A stretch of DNA of 64,000 nt, from assembly GCA_008704415.1 (NCBI GenBank), contig VXIS01000265.1, positions 1 to 64,000 of the forward strand, read 5' to 3'. Below the pieces are notes generated by a model that worked only from the letters and a program-made list of their open reading frames with translations, did no database searches and was not told the origin of the DNA. The stretch comes from Sphaerosporella brunnea. Lineage: Eukaryota; Ascomycota; Pezizomycetes; Pezizales; Pyronemataceae. Shown here piece by piece: positions 33,051-42,359 of the stretch (positions are counted from its first letter, which is position 1; each line of letters starts with the position of its first letter). A program made the position numbers and the translations under genes.

Positions 33051-33840
33051 CCTCGTGACTCGACCGAGTTTGCGGAGTGTGCAAAGGCATGTCAGCAAAG
33101 GGGTCTTTGCGTTGGGTTTCTTTTTTTTCCCCTTCTAATCTCGGTGTTATTGCTGCTATGGGGAATCGCTTTTTTGCTTTTTTTTTTTTTTTTTACTCTA
33201 GATGTGAAAAAGTTTGGGAATTTGTTTTTTCTTTGAGACGGGTTGCGCTTTCACCGCCAAAGTGCTCGTGTTGAGACCTCTATCTAACCACCACCACCAC
33301 ACAAGTTATAAATTTGATCCGCCATGTAGAACGCTATCTTGGATCTTCATTTCTGGTGGCAGATTATGTAAGAAAAAAAAAAAAGGTGTTTGTGTTGCGC
33401 GACGAGTTGGCAGAGGCCCGTTGTCAAGTCACTTTTTTGTGTGGGGGCCCGCCCCTCTCTCGACACCTCCAATTCTGCTCAGATTCTTCGGAAATTGGAT
33501 TTGATGTGTTTTTTTTTTTTTTTCTACTTTCCCGGCCAGCGGTCAATTTTTTTGGACCAGATGGTGATTCTTTTTTGTTAAGGTGGTGAAAGAAAATTGC
33601 AAGAAATAAACCCTCGCTACATATTGCAATGTCGTGTTGAAGTCCTCGAGTCTTTGGCTCACGGACCGTTGACGCGTTGCCCACGCCGCCTGCGCAGGCT
33701 GATAGCCTTCTTTTATCAATGACGCTGTTGGACTCCTTATCCGGGGTTACAACAAGCTGTTTACAATATATTTCGAGTGCAGGAGTGTACATACAACGCG
33801 GGTATATGGTTACAAAGAAAGCTATACAATACGAATCCCA
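33051..33840. other. gene-free stretch with T-rich dispersed repeat
   Basis: Contains the dispersed repeat copy at 33254-33523 and several T12-T17 homopolymers. No gene seen. Confidence 0.5.
33254..33523 (+). repeat. A/T-rich dispersed repeat, copy 1
   Basis: Matches 57694-57987 in the same orientation. Shared landmarks in order are CCGCCAAAGTGCTCGTGTTG, a CACC-rich patch, CATTTCTGGTG, a long A-run, AAGGTGTTTGTGTTGCG, GAGGCCCGTTGT followed by CAAGTCAC, a T-run, GATTCTTCGGA, and a terminal T-run. Homopolymer lengths differ between copies. There is no coding capacity and no clear pol III boxes. Confidence 0.8.
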
Positions 33841-35625
33841 TCACATCACCTCTACACCCTCGACCCAGTCCACGTCCTCAAAGCCCAACTCCTGCAAGTT
33901 CCGCGCCAGGCTTCCATCCTGCATTCTCACGTCTTTAAACAGCACATTCTTGACGACGCGCCCCGGCCGTCCCTTCAGGATAGCATCGGTATTCCCGCGC
34001 ATGCGCACGTGCACATTCGCCACCTTCACGTCGCGGATCTGGTACGGCGAATTGGGGTTCGCGTCACCGCCCGTAATCATGAAAGAGCACCAATTCGAGA
34101 TGCGCATGTTGGTCCAGGTGACGTGCTCGATGTCGATGTTCTCGAAGGTGACGTTTTTGGCGTAGGAGGCGCCGGACTGGAAGTGGATCCCCACCGCGAT
34201 GCTGCAGTCGTACACCACCGCGTTGCGGAAGGTGATGTTTTCCTGCGGCGCCCAGATGCCCGCGCCGATTTTGAGCCCGAAGCAGATGGTCCAGCTGGTG
34301 GTGGTGTCGAAGGTGATGTTGGTGACCGCTGGGAGCCCGCCAGAGGGGATCGGCCAGGACGCAGAGATGTCGCCGTGGCGGTGACTCCAGGTTTTGGTCG
34401 AGAACGGGTCGTCGAGGCCGACGCCGATGCAGCGGGTGATCAGGATGTGGCTCGAGTGCATCACGTCGATGCCGTCGTTTTCGCCCGCGTCCGTAAAGCG
34501 GTTTAGGAACTTGCAGTGCGAGAAACGGGCGTGGGTTGTAAGGATCGGCGTCACCGCCCAGCTGGCAGCGTTGACGAAGGTTATGCCCTCGCACGAAAAG
34601 TTGCGCGTGGCGATGGGCACCAGGAGGTTGTTCCCCATGCCGCCTGCAGCGACGGCGCACACGCCGTTGCCGTCCAGCACCCCCCGCCCAAAAATCCGCA
34701 CGTTGCGAGAGCCAAAGGCTGTCGACAGCCACCAGGTTATCGGCCGCGAGCCCTGCGACGTTTTGTGCCAGTGCACCTTGTACGCATCCGCATTCTCGGC
34801 GGAGAACCGCAGCGTGCTGCCTGAGGCGAGGTAGAGCGTTGTGTTTGAGCCCAGCACCAGGTTGCCGACCGAATAGACGCCGGCGGGGACGTAGACGGTG
34901 CCGTGTGCGGCCGCGGCCGCGTCGAGACAGCTCTGGAACACCGACGTTGTGGCGGCAAAGTCGCTGCCGTCGTTTTTGGCGCCGAAGGAGAGGACGTTCC
35001 AGGTTTTTGGCGAGAGCGGGGAGGGGATGGCCGCCTCCTCCTCCGCCGGGTCCGCGAGGATGATGACTTCTTTGTGGGCGTCGAGCTTGACGATGTAGTA
35101 CCCCGCCGCGGGGAGAGAGGCGCTCATCACGCCACCGGCGAAGGACGGCGTGATGTGCAGCTTTTGCGGGGATACGCATCCGGTCGACAACGCGCTGGTG
35201 CGGTGCGCGATTGTGATTCCGACCGGAAAAATCGAGCACGAGAAATGGCAGAAGTCGTAGTCGGTGTTGGAGTACGCGGGTACGCTGGTATCCGCCGCCG
35301 TGATGGTGTAGAGGCTTTCCTTGAGCGTCTCGGAGGTGGCGGTAGCATGCGGCGTCACTGCCGCCCGAGCTGTGCGGCGGATTAGAGACCAGGCGTGTGT
35401 GTCGGCGATGTTGAGGTCGATATGCATGTTGACTTTGGCGGCCAGAAAGGGAAGCGAAACGTAGCCATCAAATAGAGACCATAAACACCACAGGGACAGA
35501 AGGGATGATGCGATCAGGAGTAGAGAGGAATTGGATGCGCCGAGGATGGTGGGGAGCACGTTGCCGCGCATGGGGGGAAACCCTGTCAGTTGCAGGTCTG
35601 TGAGCAGCAAATATCGAGTTAACAT
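33841..35625 (-). CDS. GH28-like pectin-lyase-fold protein with N-terminal membrane anchor
   Basis: Single exon, 594 aa. A hydrophobic segment near residues 30-50 (NSSLLLIASSLLSLWCLWSL) looks like a signal anchor. Residues about 70-210 form a beta-rich domain. The parallel beta-helix begins with NVLSFGAKNDGSDFAATTSV, VYVPAGVYSVGNLVLGSNTT and VRIFGRGVLDGNG. Candidate acidic catalytic residues occur in GENDGIDVMHSSHILITRC and VGLDDPFSTKTW, equivalent to the N-x-D and DD motifs of GH28. The GHG histidine motif is not obvious; the matching region reads TICFGLKIGAGIW. The enzyme may therefore differ from classical polygalacturonases. Many N-x-S/T sites fit a secretory protein. Related families act on plant or microbial polysaccharides outside the cell. 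An ATG at 35571 (MRGNVLP) is an alternative start. Confidence 0.75.
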   Translation of the reverse strand: MLTRYLLLTDLQLTGFPPMRGNVLPTILGASNSSLLLIASSLLSLWCLWSLFDGYVSLPFLAAKVNMHIDLNIADTHAWSLIRRTARAAVTPHATATSETLKESLYTITAADTSVPAYSNTDYDFCHFSCSIFPVGITIAHRTSALSTGCVSPQKLHITPSFAGGVMSASLPAAGYYIVKLDAHKEVIILADPAEEEAAIPSPLSPKTWNVLSFGAKNDGSDFAATTSVFQSCLDAAAAAHGTVYVPAGVYSVGNLVLGSNTTLYLASGSTLRFSAENADAYKVHWHKTSQGSRPITWWLSTAFGSRNVRIFGRGVLDGNGVCAVAAGGMGNNLLVPIATRNFSCEGITFVNAASWAVTPILTTHARFSHCKFLNRFTDAGENDGIDVMHSSHILITRCIGVGLDDPFSTKTWSHRHGDISASWPIPSGGLPAVTNITFDTTTSWTICFGLKIGAGIWAPQENITFRNAVVYDCSIAVGIHFQSGASYAKNVTFENIDIEHVTWTNMRISNWCSFMITGGDANPNSPYQIRDVKVANVHVRMRGNTDAILKGRPGRVVKNVLFKDVRMQDGSLARNLQELGFEDVDWVEGVEVM

Positions 35626-36226
35626 AAGGTTTATAGTGTTTCATTGACATGGGGACTGCGAAGACGCCACACGATGAGGGTTGGGGAAGTCAGACGAGGC
35701 TTCCAGTCGGCATGAAGCGAGAGATAGCTGTTCGAGTGACATCGCATGCAGGGCTCTGGAGATAGAACCCCGTTTTTGAGCGAAAGGCTGGGATATCCAG
35801 AGCGAGGAGTCCACCTGAATGGCAGCATTGTCTGGTGATTTCAAGAGCGGGATGTCCTCTATGCAGTAAGTGGAGAGTGATAGTGGCAGTGGAGAAGCCA
35901 ACGTGGCTGTGCCTAACCATCACCAGCCACTGTTCCTCCGCCCAGCCACAAAGACTTCCCGTCGTATTGCAACATGCATGCAACATTGCAACCATCCATC
36001 TCCATTCTTGTTTTCCTGTCATGCACAGCCGCGTGGTTGGGTCCCGATACCGTGTGTTCCGTTCAGCCCGTCATCCCCCGAATTAGAAACTGCAAGCCCA
36101 TTCATACGAGGCTGTCTCACCGGCGTGCATGATGGGGTCATACATAATCCACCACACTTCCTCCCCGTCCGGCCGGCCAACATAAAAACTCTTGCTCGAG
36201 CGAGACTGTCATCATCGTTCATCACC
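35626..36226. other. divergent promoter region
   Basis: Between the GH28-like gene and the membrane-protein gene. Nothing further recognised. Confidence 0.4.
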
Positions 36227-36897
36227 ATGGCCGACCCCACCGATCCCGTCGCAGGCCAATATCCGCAGTTTGTTCCGTTATGCGCATTGCTCGGGTTTGT
36301 CCCGGATTCCCTTCTAGCTACTGCAAGCGGATATCGTATACATATATATATCTCTGGCTAACACGCATCAACAACAGTCGCGAACCCGGCTGCACCCTTG
36401 ACCTCCCCCGAAACTACACCCGCGACGACCTCAACCGCTTCAAATTCGCCTCCTACAAGATCGGGCCCAGCTCCTCGGCGGCCTCGGTGAAGATCTCGAC
36501 GGCCTGCGTGCTCGCCGCCTGGGGCATCGCGCTCCTGTGGATCCTCTTCATCGTCACGGTGTGCGTGCGCGCGGTGCTCAAGGACCAGCCGGAGCGCGAA
36601 AAGACGGCGAAGCTAGCTACGCGGTTACGGCGCAGCATCCGCGACTCTGCTGGCAGCGATGTGACGCTGATCGGGAGCAGTCGCAGCCGAGCGAGCGACA
36701 TCACGCTGCTGGGAAGTACGACGCACAGCGGGTTTTTGCCGACGCCGCCGCTGCCGGCGACGTGGCGGGGTAGAGAGGGCCACGAGGACTTGTCCCCGCG
36801 GGTCAGCCGCTTTGTGTACACCCCTGTTGCGGGCACGACGGATTGGATCGATGATTTGGAGCTGATGGAGCCGAGGCACGTGAGCTATGGGTATTGA
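36227..36897 (+). CDS. uncharacterised single-pass membrane protein
   Basis: Model join(36227..36294,36378..36897), 195 aa. Exon 1 starts MADPTDPVAGQYPQFVPL. The 83-nt intron begins GTTTGT, has a GGCTAAC branch site and ends CAACAG; it splits a Gly codon. Exon 2 reads REPGCTLDLPRNYTRDDLNR, then one membrane helix (STACVLAAWGIALLWILFIV), then a basic stop-transfer flank (RAVLKDQPEREKTAKLATRL) and a Ser-rich tail with two GSSRSRASD/LLGSTT-type sites, ending HVSYGY. Other donors exist (a GTATAC within a TA-rich tract), but they break the frame with exon 2. The family is unknown. The tail has the look of a phosphorylated cytosolic domain; this is inference. Confidence 0.65.
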
Positions 36898-38729
36898 AAT
36901 CGCGATAGGCGTTGGGTGTTTTGGGGCTTTTCTTATCTCTGTTGCTGGGAAACGTTTGTTTTTTCGGTTTGTTTTTTTGGCCGGCTGAGGGTACTCGTAT
37001 TCATGCGGCTCCGTTGTGTAAGCATTAATTGTGGCCTTAACCAATCCCTTTTTTTGTTTTGTTTTGTTTTAAATCATACATCGTACACAAGGACATTAGC
37101 CCAAGTGCCTCCTATCTTGCGAATCGGAGTGAGGCCAAAGGCCTATGACGGACATAAGAAACCTGGTATCCTGTCCCCACGGTCTTACCCGTCTGTTGGG
37201 GCTCCCCATACAAAAGAAATACATAAAAGCAAATCGCACCATTAAACACACACCATGGGGCCCGGAAATGCCCCTACACCCTAGGAGCCCGCTGCTCCTT
37301 CTCCTTCCCCTTCTCCTTCTTCTTCTCCTTAACCAATCCCTCAAGCCTGCCTCACGTCAACACTAAAGCCAGCCGAGTGACTTCCAGTGAATCTACTCTC
37401 GGCACTTCATCCCTCCGCCTTCCAAACCACACACGCAACCCAAGAGCAAAACCTCAAGCGGTCCAGTCTCCAGGTTTCCCCGGGTTTCCATCACACGTTT
37501 CCCTTGCGGAACCACGCTCAACCAATACCTCCCCCCCACAACCTCCCTCCGCCTTCTCCAACAGCGAGTTACCGGTATTTCAATAACAATATGTGTCCGC
37601 GGTAAGTAAGTGCCAACCCAAAAAAAACAAAATACTATAGCTAACGTCATCGTGTCAAGCAATCACCCTCCTCCAGGAAAAGTGTACCTGGAGACTGTGC
37701 AGATGGAAAGCAAAGACTGAAGATGAAGACATCGAGGAGTGCTTAATCAGCACAGGCACAGTCAGGATCGTCAAGCGCTTTGCTCGCACGTTGACGCCTA
37801 GCTACTAGTAGTACTGTTGAATGAAAGATATATTACAGTAAGACGGATTAGTAGATGGAATGTTACTAATTCGGACAACTGACATGTTCGCACCTACTTC
37901 TCTCCCCAGCAGTGAACGACCTGACTGTGTGCGCCGAACCCAACGGTTACATCCGTAGATAGTCCCAAAAGCTCACGGATGCTGCCGCTGCCGATATCGG
38001 ACTGGTGATTTATAGAGTTCGAGATATTCGACTTTGCGCACCTTCGTCCTCTGGATTATCCATAGCTTTGTACCGCTTCTTTGACAGACTGAGAATCTAA
38101 TGCCTTGTTTGAGCTGGATGCTGGAAGCCCAGATAGATGTTGGTGTATACAGCGTTTGATGGCGGTAACCCCGAACGTATGTACTCGTCCAAAGAGAGAT
38201 AGCTTCGAATATGGCATTGTGCATAGAGAAGGCATCACCAAGTATTCGCTGTGAATGATCCGAAGACCCCAGGTGGTATTACAGTGAGAACGATTTGGAA
38301 TCACGGATCGCTCTTTCTCGGCCGCAAGCAGTGGCCGGATGTTACTCCGGATGTCCAGTGTTCCCCTATGCTGGTGATAGATGAAACTTCATTGGCCACA
38401 ACCAGGGGAAGGGCTCCATCATGCTTGATCACTCGAGCTAATTTAGCTAATTTGAATCAACTTGCACTCGATTGTTAGGCTTTTGGCACTCACACACGGC
38501 TTCACTCTTTTGTGTGACAAGTGGGTTAGGGGTGTCTGCTTTGGGACATGTTTTGATACGCGGTTGTAACGCGTGTGTTCCTGCAGTCTCCATTACTTCC
38601 ACCACAACAGCTCCGCCTCCGCTTCCTCATCCTACTCCTCCTGGCAGTCCTCCCTCCGCGCTCTCCATTAACACCGATAGCCTTTACCACAGCCCCTGGC
38701 ACCAAATCACTGACCGAAAATCCGCCCCA
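36898..38729. other. 1.8-kb gene-free stretch with one dispersed repeat
   Basis: Contains the second copy of the dispersed repeat (37096-37241) and a CT-rich tract at 37285-37330. A spliced short frame near 37580-37808 was considered and left out. No gene supported. Confidence 0.45.
37096..37241 (-). repeat. dispersed repeat, copy 2
   Basis: Inverted relative to 18751-18882, with an extra 16-bp piece (around CGTCTGTTGGGGCTCC) in the middle. Both copies end near GCAAATCGCACCA and CAAGTGCCTCC/CGAGTGCCTCC. Confidence 0.75.
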
Positions 38730-39200
38730 ATGCCCTCCCGACCATCTACCACCGGCTGCACGGCCGGCTCCAAAACCGACATTCTCATGTCCATCAGGCC
38801 GCTCCACATGGGAAATATCGCGAGCCGTCGGAAGACGCACGAATTCCGCATCTACCTCCTCCCCCCCAGCGTCAAGAGAATCTGGTTCTACACCTCAGCG
38901 CCGGTGCAGAAGCTTCTCTACGTCGCGGAAATCAGCGAGGGCAAGAAGCCAGGCGAGATCGCGGCCAGCGACGCCGGCCTGGGAAACAAGGAATTCAATG
39001 AGGGGAAGAAGAAGGCGGGAGTGTACGGGTACGAGATTTTGAAGTTGTGGGAGGTCGGCAAAGGGACCAAAGGCAAAGGGTTCACCCTCCAAAAGATGAA
39101 GGATGAGGGATGGGTCAAGGGCCCGCCGCAAAAGTATCAGTGGGTCAAGGCGGACATGTTGCAGGCGCTCGCCGGAGATGGTCTGAAGTCTGTATTCTGA
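38730..39200 (+). CDS. ASCH/PUA-like domain protein
   Basis: Single exon, 156 aa from the ATG at 38730. The frame is open further upstream to 38472, but there is no ATG and composition changes there. The core reads DILMSIRPLHMGNIASRRKT, HEFRIYLLPPSVKRIWFYTS, then PVQKLLYVAEISEGKKPGEI. This beta-rich arrangement (I-x-P-x-x-x-x-I-x-x-x-x-K-x-x-E-F-R, then W-x-Y and V-x-x-I) is that of the ASCH/EVE branch of the PUA fold, whose members bind nucleic acid or modified nucleotides. The C-terminus (GFTLQKMKDEGWVKGPPQKY then QWVKADMLQAL) is helical. The specific function is unknown; homologous hypothetical proteins in fungi share this size. Confidence 0.65.
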   Translation: MPSRPSTTGCTAGSKTDILMSIRPLHMGNIASRRKTHEFRIYLLPPSVKRIWFYTSAPVQKLLYVAEISEGKKPGEIAASDAGLGNKEFNEGKKKAGVYGYEILKLWEVGKGTKGKGFTLQKMKDEGWVKGPPQKYQWVKADMLQALAGDGLKSVF

Positions 39201-39398
39201 GGCATGGGGGTGCTTTCGGGGTTAGAAATACTCATGGCTTCGGCGTTTTATCTGTCACTTTGTATCACTGGTTTGCTAGCAAGGGAAATATAATGGCGTT
39301 CGAGACTCAGAATACCAATGAGCCACTGTAACTTTACTCGTTCACTTTATACTCAACGCCGCTTGTGGAAACCCGTGCTATGGGTCCCGCTAACAACG

Positions 39399-40296
39399 TA
39401 TTTTTTGGAGCGAAAGGCTGGCTTTTCGGCACCATAAGAAAAAAAAAATACCCTACAACCTACTGGCTTCCAGTGCCTGGCAATCGAAAAACTCATTCTC
39501 TTTTTACCTTTCCTCAATTTCCTTGAGATCATCTGGCACCCCTTAAAAGACTACCTCCTCTGAGTCTTTTGAGTCACTATGTGTCACTCATACCTAAATA
39601 GGGGTCGATTATTATAAGAACATCTAAGCTCATCACTAACAATACTATATATACGCTACATTTCTTCTATTTCCGAAAGCAATGCCGAGTTGATGTTAAA
39701 ACTGCACTGAAAAACAAAGTCCCCGCCGAGACTGAATGGTATCGCATGAATCATCTTCGAGTTCAAGATCCATTAGCTGCTCCTCGATGTCTAGTAACTA
39801 CTGTTCTTCAATTTGATCCCAACTATGTGGTTCTCGGAGGGACCGCTCCAGAATATGCATGTTGGCAATATGTACGTAGGATAGCTTGTCGACGTCAGGC
39901 TGCTGCAAGATGATTCTCTTCTTGTCGTGGATGAGATTCCTAGTGGAAAACGACCGCTGTGAAGGGACAGCGTTGGAAAGCGTGTGCAGGAGGTTTTGTG
40001 CAAGCTCAGCGAGGGCTGGTGCACTGAAGACCCGGGATATGTGGGCTTTTCATATATCTATTCATCGTTGTTCACTATGAAGGACGCATCACTCTCAGGC
40101 CATTTCGGTCCTCTATCTCACTTTTCTCCAGGCCTCGAACAAGCTTTTATACCTCTCTCAAGCGTAGTGAAGCTTTACCATATCTTAGGTTTCCTACCTG
40201 GAACGTACGCAATTGAACCGTAATAATTGACCCCTATACTTAAGACCCATCATCCGGTGCCAAAAGCTGACTTTTGACCTTTCGTTCCAAAAAATA
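39399..40296. mobile_element. outer TIR element interrupted by a hAT insertion
   Basis: Left terminus TATTTTTTGGAGCGAAAGG (39399 onward, to GGCACC at 39433) and right terminus GGTGCC...CCTTTCGTTCCAAAAAATA (40256-40296) are inverted copies. A terminal TA at each end fits TA target duplication. The left half (200 bp) is longer than the right (60 bp); between them lies the hAT-type unit 39599-40236. Confidence 0.6.
39599..40236 (-). mobile_element. decayed hAT transposon with transposase C-terminal remnant
   Basis: The ends TAGGGGTCGATTATTA (left) and TAATAATTGACCCCTA (right) are inverted. They are flanked by TACCTAAA and TACTTAAG, an 8-bp duplication with two transitions. On the minus strand at about 40025-39840 an open piece reads PALAELAQNLLHTLSNAVPS, then QRSFSTRNLIHDKKRIIL and VDKLSYVHIANMHIL. 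This is the dimerisation region of hAT transposases (L-A-x-x-A-x-x-x-L-x-x-x-x-x-x-x-x-x-S-E/Q-R-x-F-S). The N-terminal catalytic part is absent. Confidence 0.8.
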
Positions 40297-41303
40297 AGGT
40301 ACTTCAGTTGACCCAAGAGGGACGGAAATTATAGAGTAAATGGGCGGGTCACATGTAGAGTATATGATATGCGATTGTTTAATTTATTGGATGGATGTCT
40401 ATGGGAGACCGAACATACACGATCACTCGGTGGCGGTTATTTCAGGTTTTCTGTATGTAGTTGGTTGGGGTATTTGCGCTATGGATCGGTAAACCCTTCC
40501 TTCTCCAATCGTTTTATCTCCAAGCCTTTCACCGCGATGCAATGGGCGTTTGTAGAATGTTTTTGCTGCAACTTGGGTCCATTGCACACACATCTCTTTC
40601 TAGCAGCAGGGCAACCAAGTTTCTGGCGAGTTCACCGGCATCCGCAACGTCCTGCATTTAAACCAGCAATTGCATCGATCCGAAACTTTTTTTTGCTCGT
40701 CGAAAATGGCTCACCGGAAAGCTTTACAGGTTATCACTCGACGTCAAGTCCCAATTCTGACAACATCGGGTTGACCCCCTCGATTCCAAAAAGTTGCAGT
40801 CCGACAGCCAGCCCCGTTAGCTAGTTATTAGGAATACTGGTGCTTTGAGCGTTAGTTAGGTGGAGCTTCCGACAGATCCGAACGAGGATATTCTCCGCTG
40901 TAAAGGTTTGGAGGTGCCTTCAAATTGGAGTGGTTTCTCGGACAGTGCTACTCGAGCTCCCCGCCCATATCCCTTCGCACTCCATCGGCAATCATCCGCA
41001 CCAATCTAGATCTGGCCCGTTTGTAAAGCGTTACTTTGGGCTGACCAGTAGCTGTCCTTACAGTATTTGCTGTCGGTTTTTCGATCAGCTTTTTGGAAAA
41101 TCTGATTCGTTGATCTAGTGCTGCCTGCCTGAGTCACATCGTCGAGTGAGGCCCTGTGAGCGAGTCTGACGTCACATAAAGTGGTAAGCTCGGTATTAGC
41201 CACCGCCTACGTACCTCGGCAGCGGTGAAAGCTATCGTTTGCTCTAAAAGCACCAAAGCTCGGCTGCTTCCTCCCCCACCCCCACCATCACGAGCTCTCT
41301 CCC

Positions 41304-42359
41304 ATGACCCGTTCAGCTATCATCCGAACCATCTCGCATCCCCAGCCAGCAGCTTCGATGCTGGCGCGCCCGCGACCTCACGTCCGAACGTTCACTTCGA
41401 TGCCCCGCTTTTCTAGCGCAGGCGCAGAGGTGCGCATCGTCGAAGTCGGCGCGCGCGACGGGCTACAGAACGAAAAAACGACGGTGTCGCTGGATACCAA
41501 GCTCGAGCTGCTGTCGCGACTGAGCAGGACGGGACTGCGACACATCGAGGCCGGCAGCTTTGTTTCGCCGAAGTGGGTACCGCAGATGGCCAACACCTCG
41601 GCGATCCTGTCGCAGCTGGAGACGACCCGCGAGAAGGACGATGGGATTACGTACTCGTATTTGGTGCCGAACACGAAGGGCCTTTCCGGCTTCCTCGACG
41701 GGAAACCTACCCCCGCTACCACCGGGAATGAAATCGCCGTCTTTGCATCCGCCTCCGAGGGCTTCAGTCAAAAGAATCTGAACTGCTCCATCGTAGACTC
41801 CATCGCGCGCTTCGAGCCCGTCGTCGCGTCGGCCCTAGAAAACGGGTATCAGGTTCGTGGATACGTTAGCATGGTGATCTCCTGTCCGTACTCTGGCCCG
41901 ACACCATCGCAGGCCGTGGGGGATGTAGTAGAAAAGCTGCTGGACATGGGTTGCTACGAAGTCTCGCTGGGTGACACGAACGGAGTCGGGACGCCTGGCA
42001 CCGTTGGGAAGCTACTCAAGCATTTGGTGGAAGAAAGAGGAATCCCGCCCGAGCGCTTGGCCGCGCATTTCCACGACACCTATGGCCAGGCTATCGTGAA
42101 TGCCCTGGTTGCGCTCGAGTACGGCATCAGGACGTTTGATTCCAGTGTTGGAGGCTTGGGTGGATGCCCATACGCGAAGGGAGCAACCGGTAATGTCGCG
42201 ACTGAAGATTTAGTTTATTTCCTTGAAGGGACGGGAGTGCACACGGGAGTCGATTTGGAGCAGCTCGTGGGTATCGGGGAGTGGATCAGCAAGACGCTAG
42301 GCAAGGGCAATGGAAGTCGGGTTGGAAGGGCACTGGCGAGTAAGAAGGGACTGATGTAG
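41304..42359 (+). CDS. hydroxymethylglutaryl-CoA lyase, mitochondrial
   Basis: Single exon, 351 aa. Cleaves HMG-CoA to acetoacetate and acetyl-CoA, the last step of leucine breakdown, in mitochondria. The N-terminal 35 residues are Arg/Ser-rich (MTRSAIIRTISHPQPAASML), a presequence. The TIM barrel starts with VRIVEVGARDGLQNEK, whose Arg-Asp binds substrate and metal. It continues with IEAGSFVSPKWVPQMA, FASASEGFSQKNLNCS, GYVSMVISCPYSGPTP, VSLGDTNGVGTPG and AAHFHDTYGQAIVNALVALE (metal-binding His-x-His). The active-site signature VGGLGGCPYAKGATGNVATE follows, with the catalytic Cys near residue 287. Every expected motif is intact. The 3' end stops at KKGLM without a peroxisomal SKL-type signal. 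Confidence 0.95.
   Translation: MTRSAIIRTISHPQPAASMLARPRPHVRTFTSMPRFSSAGAEVRIVEVGARDGLQNEKTTVSLDTKLELLSRLSRTGLRHIEAGSFVSPKWVPQMANTSAILSQLETTREKDDGITYSYLVPNTKGLSGFLDGKPTPATTGNEIAVFASASEGFSQKNLNCSIVDSIARFEPVVASALENGYQVRGYVSMVISCPYSGPTPSQAVGDVVEKLLDMGCYEVSLGDTNGVGTPGTVGKLLKHLVEERGIPPERLAAHFHDTYGQAIVNALVALEYGIRTFDSSVGGLGGCPYAKGATGNVATEDLVYFLEGTGVHTGVDLEQLVGIGEWISKTLGKGNGSRVGRALASKKGLM

Larger units (their letters stand above)
39201..41303. other. 2.1-kb stretch holding a nested transposon
   Basis: The nested element at 39399-40296 is described separately. The part from 40300 to 41303 has no gene I can support. A sequence near 40822-40841 (AGTTATTAGGAATACTGG) resembles the right end of the hAT-like element at 57249-57268 and may be a decayed end of that family. 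Confidence 0.45.

Noticed and set aside
37580..37808. possible two-exon small gene ending RIVKRFARTLTPSY
   Set aside because: A GTAAGT donor and an open 45-codon segment exist, but no start codon is in the joined frame and several phase choices are equally possible.
40369..40824. 151-codon plus-strand frame
   Set aside because: No motif, and it lies in apparent repeat debris; the 3' part resembles a decayed hAT terminus.
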